Source of the DNA: Bifidobacterium callitrichos DSM 23973
GTDB lineage: Bacteria > Actinomycetota > Actinomycetes > Actinomycetales > Bifidobacteriaceae
NCBI RefSeq assembly: GCF_000741175.1
Contig: NZ_JGYS01000001.1
Coordinates: forward strand, 186,001 to 250,000
Length of the DNA: 64,000 bases
Direction of reading: 5' to 3'
In this document: positions 6,909 through 16,469 of the stretch, piece by piece
Layout of the letters: every line of letters starts with the position of its first letter
Numbering within the stretch: position 1 is the stretch's first letter
The notes under the pieces: model-generated
Databases searched by the model: none
What the model saw: the letters and a program-made list of their open reading frames with translations, nothing else
What the model was told of the DNA's origin: nothing
Position numbers and translations under genes: made by a program

Positions 6909-9368
6909 GTGCTTTTCCATCACTACGACGGGCGGAACCGTCCCGCGTCGAATCTGACGGTGTTGTCGGCGGTACGCACGCAGGCCACGGACGGATCCGA
7001 CTCGCTCGACCTGACCGTGATCGGCGACATCCAACGCAACGACATCATCCTCTACCAGGACGCCGGCACGTGGCATGAGACCATATGCGCGAGCGTGAAA
7101 AGCACTCGCGCGGAGGGCATGCCGGTCACCGTGGCCAGACTCGTCCCATCGATGCGCGAACTCGACGACAGCGTGTACCTCACGGGCTGGGACCCTGAGA
7201 ACATCACCCCGCAGGCGATGCTGGAACGCATCCTGTCCGGCTCCCGCTGGCAGGCAGGCCATATCGACGAGCCAAGCCTCGCCACGAGCGCGTCGTTCGA
7301 GTTCGAGCATGCGAGCGGACTCGAGGCGCTCCAGCAGCTCACGGACACGTTCGGCTACGAGATCGACCAGCACGTCACCCTCGACCCCGGGCACACGACC
7401 GTCACCGGCCGGTACGTGGACCTGCACAGACACAGGGGAGGCGACACCGGCAAACGCTTCACCTACGGCAAGGACCTGACCGAGGTGGAGCGCGTGGTCG
7501 GCGACCATCCGGTCATCACCCGCCTGTACGCGTACGGCAAGGAGATCGACACCACGACCGGCAGCGGCGACGAGCAGACCACACGATCCAAGCTCACCAT
7601 CGAATCGGTCAACAACGGCAAACCCTATCTCGACGCCGACCGGAGCGTACAGGAGGCATTCGGCGTACCCGGCCCCGACGGCACGCCCCAACCGCGCATC
7701 GGCTACGTCGAGGACACCGACATCGACGACCCGAACCAGCTGCTCGCCTACGCGCAGGCGCAGCTCGCGCAACGCACCGTCCCGCAGATCACCTACACCG
7801 CGTCGGTCGCGGTCATGGGCCTGACCGGCGTGGGCGTCGGCGACACCGTGCAGATCGTCGACACCAGCTGGCCCGAACCCCTGCGCCTGTCCGGCAGAAT
7901 CCTCAAATTGAAACGCGACCTGATGGGCGGCGCGGACGACGCGGAGATCACACTCGGCAGCATCATCCCCTCCCTGAGCCGACACCAATCGCAGGTCGAA
8001 GCCGACGTGCAGAAGATATGGAACAGCAAGGGCTCGTGGGATGCGGCCGCGAACGTCGACTCCAGCTGGCTGGACGGCGTCATCAACGGCCTCAACACGC
8101 TCATGAACCAGACCGGCGGCTACACGTACCTCGTACCCAACGAGGGCATCTACGTGTACGACAAGCCCAAGGACCAGAACCCCACGCAGGTCATCCAAAT
8201 CGGCGGCGGATACTACAGGGTCGCCAACAGCCGAAAATCCGACGGCACATGGGACTGGCGGACCATGGCCACCGGCAGCGGACTCGTCGCCGACCTCATC
8301 TACACCGGCACCATCAAGGGCAGGAACCTCACCATCAACCTGAGCACGGGCGAGGTGAATTTCCAGGGCGGGCGCATCAGCGACGACCAGGGCCACTACT
8401 GGGACCTCAACAGCGGCACCATGGACCTCGGCACCGGCGAGATCCGCATCGACGGCACCATGGCCGGACACAGTTTCACCACCATCATCGACGGCAGCGG
8501 ATTCCGCATCACCGAAGGCGGCAGCGAGGTCGGCGGACTCATGATCGACGACCAGGGCGAACTCGCCCTGCGAGGCGTCACCCTCGGCAACAGCGACAAC
8601 GACTACATCCAGAACAACAACAACTCGATCGACATGTACTCCAACGGGTCGAAACTGTTCAGCATCGAGGGATCTGCCAGCAGCTACAACGGGTGGCTCA
8701 ACATGATCTGCGCCAACTACAGCCCATTCCTCTTCACCGGAGACAAAGGCGGCTACCCCAACTCGACCATCATCTACCCAGGCAACGGAGACACCGGCAG
8801 CAGCATCGTCCTCGAACCCAACGCCATCAACCTCCAACAATCCAGCGCAGGCCTCACCCTCTCCACGGACGGATGGGCCGGCGTATACGGCCTCGAACTC
8901 TCCTACGGCAGCACCAACCGCCTCGACATGAAGGACGGCAGCACCAACCTCATCCACGACAGCGACTCACGCGTCGACCTCGCCGGCAGCTACGCCGCAC
9001 TCGTCTACGGCAACAACCACGTCCAGGTCACCGGCAGCGGCATCGGATTCACCCCATCCATCAGCAACGCCAGCCTCACCATGCAAAACCGACTCGACAC
9101 CCAACTCACCACCCTCGCCGACAACGGCGTGGACCTCGACCAACCCGACATCGCCTACAACCAACTCCCCATCAGCGTCACCGAAATCGACATCCCCACC
9201 ATCCACGACGCACTCCGCGCGCTCGCCGACGGGGACACCGCGACCGCGAAGCAGCTGCTGGACGAGTTCGAGGCGAACGCTCCGACCCTGTCCCAGAGCG
9301 ATCTCGACAAGATGAACATCCCGCGGCCGGATCCGAGCCTGTCGCACACGCTCGCCTTCCGCAGCTGA
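6909..9368 (+). CDS. Phage tail-associated protein (Tal/prophage endopeptidase tail type)
   Basis: An 819-residue protein from GTG 6909, with AAGGGAG 6 nt upstream. Residues 1-380 follow the phage tail protein fold seen in Gram-positive siphophages (hub domain; RYVDLHRHRGGDTGKRFTYGKDL). Residues about 385-750 are repetitive, Gly/Asn/Thr-rich beta-helix-like sequence (NLTINLSTGEVNFQGG), and the C-terminal 80 residues are helical. In such phages this protein closes the tail tip and often carries receptor recognition or wall-degrading activity; I see no clear peptidase motif. From about 8590 to 9200 the codons become C/A-rich and Asn-rich, unlike the N-terminal half. Confidence 0.82.
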   Translation: MLFHHYDGRNRPASNLTVLSAVRTQATDGSDSLDLTVIGDIQRNDIILYQDAGTWHETICASVKSTRAEGMPVTVARLVPSMRELDDSVYLTGWDPENITPQAMLERILSGSRWQAGHIDEPSLATSASFEFEHASGLEALQQLTDTFGYEIDQHVTLDPGHTTVTGRYVDLHRHRGGDTGKRFTYGKDLTEVERVVGDHPVITRLYAYGKEIDTTTGSGDEQTTRSKLTIESVNNGKPYLDADRSVQEAFGVPGPDGTPQPRIGYVEDTDIDDPNQLLAYAQAQLAQRTVPQITYTASVAVMGLTGVGVGDTVQIVDTSWPEPLRLSGRILKLKRDLMGGADDAEITLGSIIPSLSRHQSQVEADVQKIWNSKGSWDAAANVDSSWLDGVINGLNTLMNQTGGYTYLVPNEGIYVYDKPKDQNPTQVIQIGGGYYRVANSRKSDGTWDWRTMATGSGLVADLIYTGTIKGRNLTINLSTGEVNFQGGRISDDQGHYWDLNSGTMDLGTGEIRIDGTMAGHSFTTIIDGSGFRITEGGSEVGGLMIDDQGELALRGVTLGNSDNDYIQNNNNSIDMYSNGSKLFSIEGSASSYNGWLNMICANYSPFLFTGDKGGYPNSTIIYPGNGDTGSSIVLEPNAINLQQSSAGLTLSTDGWAGVYGLELSYGSTNRLDMKDGSTNLIHDSDSRVDLAGSYAALVYGNNHVQVTGSGIGFTPSISNASLTMQNRLDTQLTTLADNGVDLDQPDIAYNQLPISVTEIDIPTIHDALRALADGDTATAKQLLDEFEANAPTLSQSDLDKMNIPRPDPSLSHTLAFRS

Positions 9369-9387
9369 GAAGAGAGAGGAGATTCTT

Positions 9388-11007
9388 ATGGCTTTGGACG
9401 ACTACCGGACCATCGTCCTGCACCTGGATTCCAGCACCCAGTACGTGCCCGACGTGACCGTCAACGGCGCCGACCTCAACGGCACCATCCTGCGCGCCGT
9501 CTACACGGACAACGGGGTCGACGACCCCGGTGAGGGGCTCGACGCGCGTCTCCTGTACAACACGGGCGACGCGACCGGCGACTTCCGCGACATGACCCGC
9601 GTCGACGGCGAGGCGACCGCCACGTTCGAGACGATCATCCCCCGACCCGCGATGAAGAGCGGCAGCACGCGCATGAGCATCCAGCTCGTCAACCAGGACC
9701 ACACGCAGATCGTCTCCACCCGCACGTTCACCATGCGCGTCGAGACGCCGGTCATGCACGTCGAGGACCCCGATGCCATGACCCAGTTCGAACTGTACGT
9801 GACCGCCGCATCCGACGCGGCGAAGCAATCCGAGACCAGCGCCACCGCGGCCAAGACCAGCGAAACCAACGCGGCCGCCAGCGCCACGGCCGCGAAGGCC
9901 TCTCAGGACGCGGCCAAGGCCAGCGAGACCAACGCCAACGCCAGCGCCGCGGCCGCGGAACAGTCCAAGGCGGACGCGAAGACCAGCGAAACCAACGCAG
10001 CCGCGTCGGCATCCGCCGCGGCCGGCAGCGCGACCGCCGCCAAGACATCTCAGGACGCCGCCAAGACATCTCAGGACGCGGCGGCCACGTCGGCGACCGC
10101 GGCCGCACAATCCGCGAAGGACGCGTTCGACGCCGTCAACTCGTTCGGCCTGTTCGTCGACGACACGACCACCGGCGAGGCCGGCACGAAGGCCACGGTC
10201 ACCGTCACCCGGCAGAACACCGCCTACCACCTCGGATTCACGATCCCCACCGGAGCGCCCGGACCAGCCGGACCGGCCGGCATCAGCATGCACCTGGCGA
10301 ACGTCGACGTGCCCAGCGGTGGCACGGTCGGATTCGCAAACATCTTCCCGTCACCGGTTTCCACGCCCGCGAAGGACATCCACGAGGGCGCGATCATCGT
10401 CGACTCGCACGGCGACGGCTACCTCGTCCAAACCGTCGACGCCACCAAGCAGACCATCACCGTCGGCAACGCGCTGCCCAACTGGGCCCTGCGCAGCGCG
10501 ATCGCCACCGCCAGCACGGCCGGCGTCGTCAAACCCGGCACCGGCCTGCAGGTCACGGACGACGGCACCCTCAACCTGCGCACCCACGGCGCGGGCAGCA
10601 CGTCCGGACTCGCCCTGGCCGCAGGAGACGACGGCATGGCCCGACTGATGATCGGGACGGGCCTCGAGAAAACCGGCGACACGGTGGACACGCTGCGCTG
10701 CCATAGTGCGGACGTGACCACGCCCGCCAACGGGTGCAAGCTCGTCGTCGTCAACAACGTCGCCACCCTCTACGTGGAGCGCACGCTGCCGACCAGCGGC
10801 ACGACCAGACTGTTCACCCTCGACGAGACGCTGCGCCCGAAGGTACAGCTGGAGACCGCCATGGTCATCCAGGATCTCACATACATGGATCAGGAGGGCT
10901 ACGTCGGCCTGTCCGTCACAACCGCCGGCGTGGTCGCACTGTACGTGCGCGGCGGCTACATGTCACAGGACTACAACGGACGCGGCAGCCTGTCATGGGG
11001 AGTGTGA
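9388..11007 (+). CDS. Phage baseplate upper protein (BppU N-domain) with Ala-rich coiled region
   Basis: A 539-residue protein from ATG 9388 (GAGAGGAG upstream). Residues 1-125 match the BppU-type N-terminal domain that docks on Dit. Residues 135-250 are an Ala/Ser/Thr/Lys-rich repeat (units such as AAKTSETNAAAS and AAKTSQD), likely a trimeric coiled shaft. A short collagen-like GAPGPAGPAG follows at about 290, and the last 240 residues are beta-rich and probably bind the receptor. It is the best candidate for the primary host-recognition fibre. The gene carries an exact tandem 21-bp repeat at 10036-10077. Confidence 0.82.
   Translation: MALDDYRTIVLHLDSSTQYVPDVTVNGADLNGTILRAVYTDNGVDDPGEGLDARLLYNTGDATGDFRDMTRVDGEATATFETIIPRPAMKSGSTRMSIQLVNQDHTQIVSTRTFTMRVETPVMHVEDPDAMTQFELYVTAASDAAKQSETSATAAKTSETNAAASATAAKASQDAAKASETNANASAAAAEQSKADAKTSETNAAASASAAAGSATAAKTSQDAAKTSQDAAATSATAAAQSAKDAFDAVNSFGLFVDDTTTGEAGTKATVTVTRQNTAYHLGFTIPTGAPGPAGPAGISMHLANVDVPSGGTVGFANIFPSPVSTPAKDIHEGAIIVDSHGDGYLVQTVDATKQTITVGNALPNWALRSAIATASTAGVVKPGTGLQVTDDGTLNLRTHGAGSTSGLALAAGDDGMARLMIGTGLEKTGDTVDTLRCHSADVTTPANGCKLVVVNNVATLYVERTLPTSGTTRLFTLDETLRPKVQLETAMVIQDLTYMDQEGYVGLSVTTAGVVALYVRGGYMSQDYNGRGSLSWGV
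10036..10077 (+). repeat. Tandem 21-bp repeat inside the fibre gene
   Basis: Two identical adjacent 21-bp units, each encoding AAKTSQD, start at 10036 and 10057. The unit is a multiple of three, so copy-number change would lengthen or shorten the shaft without a frameshift. Confidence 0.9.
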
Positions 11008-11010
11008 GCC

Positions 11011-11433
11011 GTGGACGAGATCACCACCAGCGTCGTCGCCGGACTGATCATCGCCGTGGTCGGATGGATCGCCGGCGGCCTCTGGCGTCAGCTGAAGATG
11101 GCGCGGGCCGCCCTGAAGGAGGACGTGCAGCGCAAACGCGAGCATGAGGAGCTCATGGCCTACATGCGCGGCCGACAGGCCCACGACCGGCTCGTCGACG
11201 AGGGCCTGCGCACCCTGCTCCTGTGCAACCTCGAAACCATGCAGGACCACATGGTCTACGACAACCATGGCATCGCCAGCAACGACATGAAATTCCGCGC
11301 CCAACGCATCTACGACGCATACCACTCGCTCGGCGGCAACGGGCACGGCACACAGGTCAACGCGGACATACAGGACGCGCCCATCGCGCCCAAACCGTCC
11401 ACACCGGACAACCCCACCAACCCGACTCCATAG
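11011..11433 (+). CDS. Small phage membrane protein upstream of holin
   Basis: A 140-residue protein from GTG 11011, 3 nt after the fibre gene stop. One N-terminal transmembrane segment (VVAGLIIAVVGWIAGGLW, residues 8-25) is followed by a charged helix (LKEDVQRKREHEELMAYMRGRQ) and a Pro/Thr-rich C-terminus. Similar single-pass proteins commonly sit between fibre and holin genes in bifidobacterial and lactic acid bacterial phages; an accessory lysis or holin-associated role is plausible. No family is recognised with confidence. Confidence 0.6.
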   Translation: MDEITTSVVAGLIIAVVGWIAGGLWRQLKMARAALKEDVQRKREHEELMAYMRGRQAHDRLVDEGLRTLLLCNLETMQDHMVYDNHGIASNDMKFRAQRIYDAYHSLGGNGHGTQVNADIQDAPIAPKPSTPDNPTNPTP

Positions 11434-11453
11434 ATATAGATAAGGAGACAATC

Positions 11454-11882
11454 ATGACCAACACCACAGGCACCCCCGACCACAAGGCCGACACCATCCC
11501 CGGTCTGACCACGGAACGCATCAAATCGATCGTACTGCTCGCAGTCCAGCTCTACAGCCTTATCCAGACCGGACTCTCCCTCGCCGGCATCGCCATCCTC
11601 CCATTCACCAGCTACCAGGTCAGCACGGCGATCACCGGCGTGATCGCCCTCATCACCGGCGTCTACGCATGGTGGCGCAACAACAGCATCACCGAGGCGG
11701 GCTACGCCGGCAGCCAGCTCACCGCGAGCATCAAGAACGGCAGCATCGCCGCCGTGCAGGGCGACAGCCCCGCACCGGACGTCACGCCCGTGAATGATGA
11801 TGCGAGCCTGTATGCGACGGATGCGGACGGCAGGATCGTCACCGACACGGTGACCGGCACGCCCGTCATCAACGTGGAGTGA
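11454..11882 (+). CDS. Phage holin
   Basis: A 142-residue protein from ATG 11454, with AAGGAG 7 nt upstream. Two hydrophobic segments (IVLLAVQLYSLIQTGLSLAG and VSTAITGVIALITGVYAWW) are joined by a short turn, and the C-terminal tail is soluble and Asp-rich. It ends with the WWRNNSITEAG motif typical of SPP1-type holins. The holin forms the membrane lesion that releases the endolysin encoded 4 nt downstream. Confidence 0.88.
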   Translation: MTNTTGTPDHKADTIPGLTTERIKSIVLLAVQLYSLIQTGLSLAGIAILPFTSYQVSTAITGVIALITGVYAWWRNNSITEAGYAGSQLTASIKNGSIAAVQGDSPAPDVTPVNDDASLYATDADGRIVTDTVTGTPVINVE

Positions 11883-11886
11883 CCCC

Positions 11887-12687
11887 ATGGGCGACATCAA
11901 CACGCTCATCACCCGGATGCGCTACTGGTGCGCGTCCGCGAACCTCGGCTACGACCAGTCACAACGCTGGAACATATACCCCGGCGGCGAATGCGACTGC
12001 TCCTCGCTGGTCATCCACTGCCTCAAGGAGGCCGGATTCGACACCGGCTCCTCGAGCTACACAGGCAACATGAGCTCGCAGCTCACAGCCCGCGGATGGC
12101 GGCGCCTGCCCAACAACGGCAACCCGCAGCCGGGCGACATCCTCCTCAACGACATCCACCACGTCGCCGTCTACTTGGGTAATGGTCAGCTTGCTCAGGC
12201 GTCGATCGACGAACGCGGACGCGGATCCGGCGGCCGCTCCGGCGACCAGACCGACCACGAGACCAACATCCGCCGCTACTACAACTATCCATGGAACGCG
12301 TACCTCAGATACGCGGGACCAATCGAAGGAGCATCAATGACCAGCGCACAGGACGTCTGGAACTACGACTGGAATCACACCGCCAACGGCGGCAACACCT
12401 ACAACGCCCTCATGGGAGCCGCGACCAACACGGCCCACATCTGGAACTACCTCCAGCCCCGATTCATCGGCGCGAAGGATACGCACGCACGCCTCCTCTG
12501 GATCCCCGGACAGGGCATCATCCCCATGTACGAGCCCAGGGAGATGCAGGAGATGAGCGAGGACTACCGCAACATCACCGGCCACCAGATCCCCACCGTC
12601 CTCTACCGCACCGAGCGGCAGATGCGCTACGCCATCGCGATCCTCAACAACGAGTCGGCAGAGGACCGCAGACGCCTACGTCCGTAG
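11887..12687 (+). CDS. Phage endolysin (Amidase_5 / NlpC-P60-like peptidoglycan hydrolase)
   Basis: A 266-residue protein from ATG 11887. Residues 1-150 form a papain-like cysteine amidase or endopeptidase domain with the catalytic Cys in ECDCSSLV (about residue 39) and His in DIHHVAVYLGNG (about 97), matching the Amidase_5 phage hydrolase pattern. A linker leads to a C-terminal 100-residue region (NHTANGGNTYNAL) that probably binds the cell wall. There is no signal peptide, so export depends on the upstream holin. It is the last prophage gene and is followed by a strong terminator. Confidence 0.87.
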   Translation: MGDINTLITRMRYWCASANLGYDQSQRWNIYPGGECDCSSLVIHCLKEAGFDTGSSSYTGNMSSQLTARGWRRLPNNGNPQPGDILLNDIHHVAVYLGNGQLAQASIDERGRGSGGRSGDQTDHETNIRRYYNYPWNAYLRYAGPIEGASMTSAQDVWNYDWNHTANGGNTYNALMGAATNTAHIWNYLQPRFIGAKDTHARLLWIPGQGIIPMYEPREMQEMSEDYRNITGHQIPTVLYRTERQMRYAIAILNNESAEDRRRLRP

Positions 12688-12710
12688 ACCCGCATAACGT
12701 CCTACCCGAT

Positions 12711-12747
12711 ACCGCCCCGTCCTCCATCTTGGAGGCGGGGCGGTTTT
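12711..12747 (+). terminator. Intrinsic terminator of the lysis module
   Basis: ACCGCCCCG...CCTCCA pairs with TGGAGGCGGGGCGGT through a 15-bp stem with one bulged T and a three-base loop, followed by TTTT. It lies 24 nt after the endolysin stop. Confidence 0.85.
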
Positions 12748-13023
12748 CGCACTTTGCGGGAACCCATACGGCTTTGTCTTCATGGCGCGATCCCGCGTTT
12801 CGGATCCCGTGCAGTGGATATACTGTCCTCAACAATCAAAAGAGTGCACATAGAGTACACCGCAAAAGCGGATGCCTTACGACAGTAAGAGAGGCGTGAA
12901 ACGGCGGTATAAAGCCGATTTATAGCGACACTTCCATGTCATTGATGACTTTGTTTTAGGACGTGTTTGATAGGCTGGGCGGGTTGAAAAGCCGTTTCGC
13001 TAACGAAGCAGTATGGAGGATTC
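12748..13023 (+). other. Prophage-host junction and metE upstream region
   Basis: No gene is seen in this stretch. It is more AT-rich than its surroundings. An imperfect palindrome GTGCACATAGAGTACAC (12844-12860, arms GTG.AC/GT.CAC) is a possible operator for metE. I find no SAM-riboswitch-like architecture and cannot define an attR core without the left prophage end. GGAGG at 13014-13018 serves metE. Confidence 0.4.
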
Positions 13024-15327
13024 ATGACTGCACTCACGTCCGTGTCCGGGTTCCCGCGCATCGGTCAGAACCGAGAGCTCAAGAAGATCATCGAAGCCTA
13101 TTGGAAGGGCAACGCCACCCTTGACGAGGTGCACTCCACCGCCAAGGAGCTGCGCGCCAAGCACTGGAGGATCCAGGCCGAGGCCGGCGTCGACCTGATC
13201 CCGAGCAACGACTTCAGCTACTTCGACCAGCTGCTCGACACGGCGATCCTGCTCAACGTCATTCCGGAGCGCTACCAGCGCCTCTCCTTCGAAAATCCGG
13301 AGGAGACGCTGTTCGCCATGTCCCGCGGCTACCAGGGCGAGCGCGGCGACGTTACCGCCCTGCCGATGAAGAAGTGGTTCACCACCAACTATCACTACAT
13401 CGTGCCGGAGATCGAGCCGTCCACCGAGATCAAGCTCAACGGCACCAAGCCGTTCGACGAGTTCAATGAGGCCAAGGAGCTCGGCATCACCACCAAGCCG
13501 GTGCTCATCGGCCCCTACACCTTCCTCAAGCTCTCCCGCGACGACAACGCCCAGGAGCTCACCTACGACAAGGGCCTCGTCAACGCCGTGGCCGCCGTCT
13601 ACGCCGAGGTCATCACGAAGTTCGCCGAGCTCGGCGCCGAATGGATCCAGATCGACGAGCCGTTCCTCGTGCTCGACAAGCAGCCGGGAGACGTGGAGCT
13701 CTTCAAGAGCCTGTACGCCAAGATCCTGCCCGCCCGCAAGAACGGCATCAAGGTGCTGCTCAACACCTACTTCGGCCACATCGCCGACGTGTACGAGACC
13801 GTCAACCTGCTCGGCTTCGACGGCATCGGCCTCGACCTGAACGAAGGCAAGGAGGAGAACCTCGAGGCTGTCGCCAAGTACGGCGTCGCCGACGGCACCA
13901 CGATCTTCGCCGGCGTGGTCAACGGCCGCAACATCTGGCGCAACAACTACGCCGTGAGCCTCGGCCTCGTCGACGCCCTCAGGCAGGTCACCGACAACGT
14001 GGCCGTCTCCACCGCCAGCTCCCTGCTGCACGTGCCGTTCAGCACCGAAGGCGAAAACGCCCTCAAGCCGGAGGTCCTCAAGCACTTCGCGTTCGCCGTC
14101 GAGAAGCTCGGCGAACTCAAGGAGATAGCCACCCTGGCCGACGCCTCCGACGAGGAGCGCAAGGCCTCCACCGAGCTCGCCGCCAACCAGGCCCTGTTCG
14201 ACGGCACCCGCGTGGCCGCCGATCCGGCCGTCGCCGAGCGCATCTCCAAGCTCACCGACGCCGACTTCGTGCGCCAGCCCGCCCGCGCCGAGCGCCAGAA
14301 GCTCCAGCGCGAGGCCCTCGGCCTGCCGCTGCTGCCGACCACCACCATCGGCTCCTTCCCGCAGACCCGCGAGATCCGCGCCGAGCGCGCCAAGTTCCGC
14401 AAGGGCGAGATCACCAAGGAGGCGTACGACCAGTTCATCAAGGACCAGATCGACGCCTGCATCAGGCACCAGGAGGAGATCGGCCTCGACGTGCTCGTCC
14501 ACGGCGAGTTCGAGCGCAACGACATGGTCGAGTACTTCGGCCAGAACCTCAACGGCTTCCTGTTCACCAAGAACGCCTGGGTGCAGTCCTACGGCACCCG
14601 CTGCGTCAAGCCCCCGATCGTCTGGGGCGACGTCTCCCGCGCCAAGCCGATCACCGTCGAATGGTCCGCATACGCGCAGAGCCGCACCGACCACGTCATG
14701 AAGGGCATGCTCACCGGCCCGGTGACCATCCTCAACTGGTCCTGGCCGCGCGAGGACATCACCCACGAGGAGCAGACCAAGCAGCTCGCCCTCGCCATCC
14801 GCGACGAGGTCCTCGATCTCGAGGCCGCCGGCATCAGGGTCATCCAGATCGATGAGGCCGCCCTGCGCGAGAAGCTGCCGCTGCGCAAGACCGACTGGCA
14901 CTCCAAGTACCTCGACTGGGCCGTCCCGGCGTTCCGTCTGGTCCACTCCGCGGTCAAGCCGACCACGCAGATCCACACGCACATGTGCTACTCGGAGTTC
15001 AACGACATCATCCGCGACATCGATGCGATGGACGCCGACGTGATCTCCTTCGAGGCGTCCCGTGGCGATCTGGTCGTGCTCGACGCCATCCACGAGGCCA
15101 ACTTCGAGACCGAGGCCGGCCCGGGCGTCTACGACATCCACTCCCCGCGCATCCCCTCCGAGAAGGAGATCGAGGAGCGCATCTACGAGATCCTCAAGAA
15201 GATGGACGTCGAGAAGGTGTGGATCAACCCCGACTGCGGTCTCAAGACCCGTGGCGACGCGGAGACCTGGCCGAGCCTCGAGCACCTGGTCGCCGCCGCC
15301 AAGGCCGTGCGCGCCAAGCTCGCATGA
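13024..15327 (+). CDS. metE: Cobalamin-independent methionine synthase
   Basis: A 767-residue MetE, the usual length for the family, from ATG 13024. It transfers the methyl group of 5-methyl-tetrahydropteroyl-triglutamate to homocysteine in the cytoplasm. The N-terminal barrel starts with [14 protein letters not shown]. The C-terminal catalytic barrel has the zinc ligands His653 and Cys655 (HTHMCYSEF), Glu677 (SFEASR) and Cys738 ([10 protein letters not shown]), all intact. metF, which makes the methyl donor, follows 216 nt downstream on the same strand, with a large stem-loop between. Confidence 0.97.
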   Translation: MTALTSVSGFPRIGQNRELKKIIEAYWKGNATLDEVHSTAKELRAKHWRIQAEAGVDLIPSNDFSYFDQLLDTAILLNVIPERYQRLSFENPEETLFAMSRGYQGERGDVTALPMKKWFTTNYHYIVPEIEPSTEIKLNGTKPFDEFNEAKELGITTKPVLIGPYTFLKLSRDDNAQELTYDKGLVNAVAAVYAEVITKFAELGAEWIQIDEPFLVLDKQPGDVELFKSLYAKILPARKNGIKVLLNTYFGHIADVYETVNLLGFDGIGLDLNEGKEENLEAVAKYGVADGTTIFAGVVNGRNIWRNNYAVSLGLVDALRQVTDNVAVSTASSLLHVPFSTEGENALKPEVLKHFAFAVEKLGELKEIATLADASDEERKASTELAANQALFDGTRVAADPAVAERISKLTDADFVRQPARAERQKLQREALGLPLLPTTTIGSFPQTREIRAERAKFRKGEITKEAYDQFIKDQIDACIRHQEEIGLDVLVHGEFERNDMVEYFGQNLNGFLFTKNAWVQSYGTRCVKPPIVWGDVSRAKPITVEWSAYAQSRTDHVMKGMLTGPVTILNWSWPREDITHEEQTKQLALAIRDEVLDLEAAGIRVIQIDEAALREKLPLRKTDWHSKYLDWAVPAFRLVHSAVKPTTQIHTHMCYSEFNDIIRDIDAMDADVISFEASRGDLVVLDAIHEANFETEAGPGVYDIHSPRIPSEKEIEERIYEILKKMDVEKVWINPDCGLKTRGDAETWPSLEHLVAAAKAVRAKLA

Positions 15328-15362
15328 AAACAGCTGAATAGTTTCCGATAGTTCCAGCGGGG

Positions 15363-15449
15363 GAGGCTGGGCGTTGCATGCGATACGCGACACACTCAAG
15401 GCCGTTCGGCCAAGCCTACGGTAGCGCATCGCATGCAACGCCCAGCCTC
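15363..15449 (+). repeat. Long inverted repeat between metE and metF
   Basis: Perfect 22-bp arms at 15363-15384 and 15428-15449, with a few further pairs inside, enclose a 43-nt loop that contains its own hairpin (GGCC-GTTC-GGCC). There is no clean T run after it. It may act as a bidirectional terminator or processing site for metE mRNA, or be a small mobile or structural repeat. Confidence 0.8.
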
Positions 15450-15543
15450 TGTTTGTGTAGACGTGGCACCTGTGTGTGATCTGTGATCCGCGGGTGTGTG
15501 ATCCGGGCGCATGGCGCGCCGGGGATAAGGGAAGGGAAGAACA

Positions 15544-16395
15544 ATGCATAAGCCGATGTTTTCGCTTGAAGTGTTTCCGCCGAAGAGGGATGCTCCGGTG
15601 GGTACCATCTACGACACGCTGGACGGGCTTCAGGGGCTTGACCCCGATTTCATCTCGGTGACCTATGGCCACGGCACGCACGCCGACCGTACGGCCACGG
15701 CGCGCATCGCCAATACGATCCGCAACGAGTACCGCATTCCGACGGTGGCGCACCTGACCGCCCTGTATTCGGACGAGGCGAAGATCGACGAGGCGCTCGA
15801 CATGTTCGAGCATGCCGGCGTGTCCGCGGTGCTCGCCCTGCGCGGCGACTACATCGACGGCGAGGAGCCGGTCGGCGTGTTCGAGCACGCCAGCGATCTC
15901 GTGCGTTATATCCGCTCGCGCAAGCCCGATCTCAAGGTGTTCGGCGCCTGCTACCCGGAGGGGCACATCCAGTCCGAGTCGCTCGATGAGGACATCGAAC
16001 ACCTGAAGGAGAAGGTGGATGCCGGTGCCACACACCTGATCTCCCAGCTGTTCTACGACAACGAGGACTTCTACCGCTTCCTCGACAAGGCCCGCGCCGC
16101 CGGCATCGACGTGCCGATCGAAGCGGGCATCATGCCGATCAACGGCGCGAAGTCGCTGCGTTCGATGGCGGCGAAGAACCGCACACGCGTCCCCAAGGCC
16201 GTCGAGTCGCTGCTCGACAAGTGGGGGAGCGACGTGCCCACGCTGCGTGAGGCCGGCATCAACTACGCGTCGGCGCAGATCACCGATCTGGTCGCGCACG
16301 GCGTCGACGGCGTGCACCTGTACACGATGAACCGTCCCGCCACCACGCGCCGCATCTGGCGTAACGTGCGTCCCCTGTTCCAGACCGCGGAGTGA
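15544..16395 (+). CDS. metF: Methylenetetrahydrofolate reductase
   Basis: A 283-residue TIM-barrel flavoenzyme from ATG 15544 (GGGAAGGGAAG upstream). It reduces 5,10-methylene-THF to 5-methyl-THF, the methyl donor used by MetE. Family landmarks are visible: SLEVFPPKRD at the N-terminus (catalytic Glu), SVTYGHG, TALYSD, LALRGDY, and QLFYDNEDF for substrate and FAD contacts. The length matches bacterial MetF. The metE-metF order suggests co-regulation by methionine supply. Confidence 0.95.
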   Translation: MHKPMFSLEVFPPKRDAPVGTIYDTLDGLQGLDPDFISVTYGHGTHADRTATARIANTIRNEYRIPTVAHLTALYSDEAKIDEALDMFEHAGVSAVLALRGDYIDGEEPVGVFEHASDLVRYIRSRKPDLKVFGACYPEGHIQSESLDEDIEHLKEKVDAGATHLISQLFYDNEDFYRFLDKARAAGIDVPIEAGIMPINGAKSLRSMAAKNRTRVPKAVESLLDKWGSDVPTLREAGINYASAQITDLVAHGVDGVHLYTMNRPATTRRIWRNVRPLFQTAE

Positions 16396-16399
16396 TGAA

Positions 16400-16446
16400 T
16401 TGGCTCCCTCTGACGAGGGGGCTGTCAGCGAAGCTGACTGGGGGAG
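16400..16446 (+). repeat. Double-hairpin REP-like repeat
   Basis: Directly after metF lie two adjacent hairpins: GCTCCCTC-TGAC-GAGGGGGC (16403-16422) and GTCAGC-GAA-GCTGAC (16424-16438). I recognise this GGCTCCCTC...CAGCGAAGCTGACTG arrangement as a dispersed repeat seen in bifidobacterial and other gut bacterial genomes. Only one copy is in the window. It sits between convergent genes and may end transcription in both directions. Confidence 0.6.
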
Positions 16447-16469
16447 AGAAAACCCACTGGGAAAACCAG

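Noticed and set aside
12748..13023. SAM riboswitch upstream of metE
   Set aside because: No set of paired helices with the conserved SAM core was found.
12688..13023. Prophage attachment site attR
   Set aside because: The prophage ends here, but without the left end or an integrase there is no direct repeat to identify, and no tRNA gene is visible.
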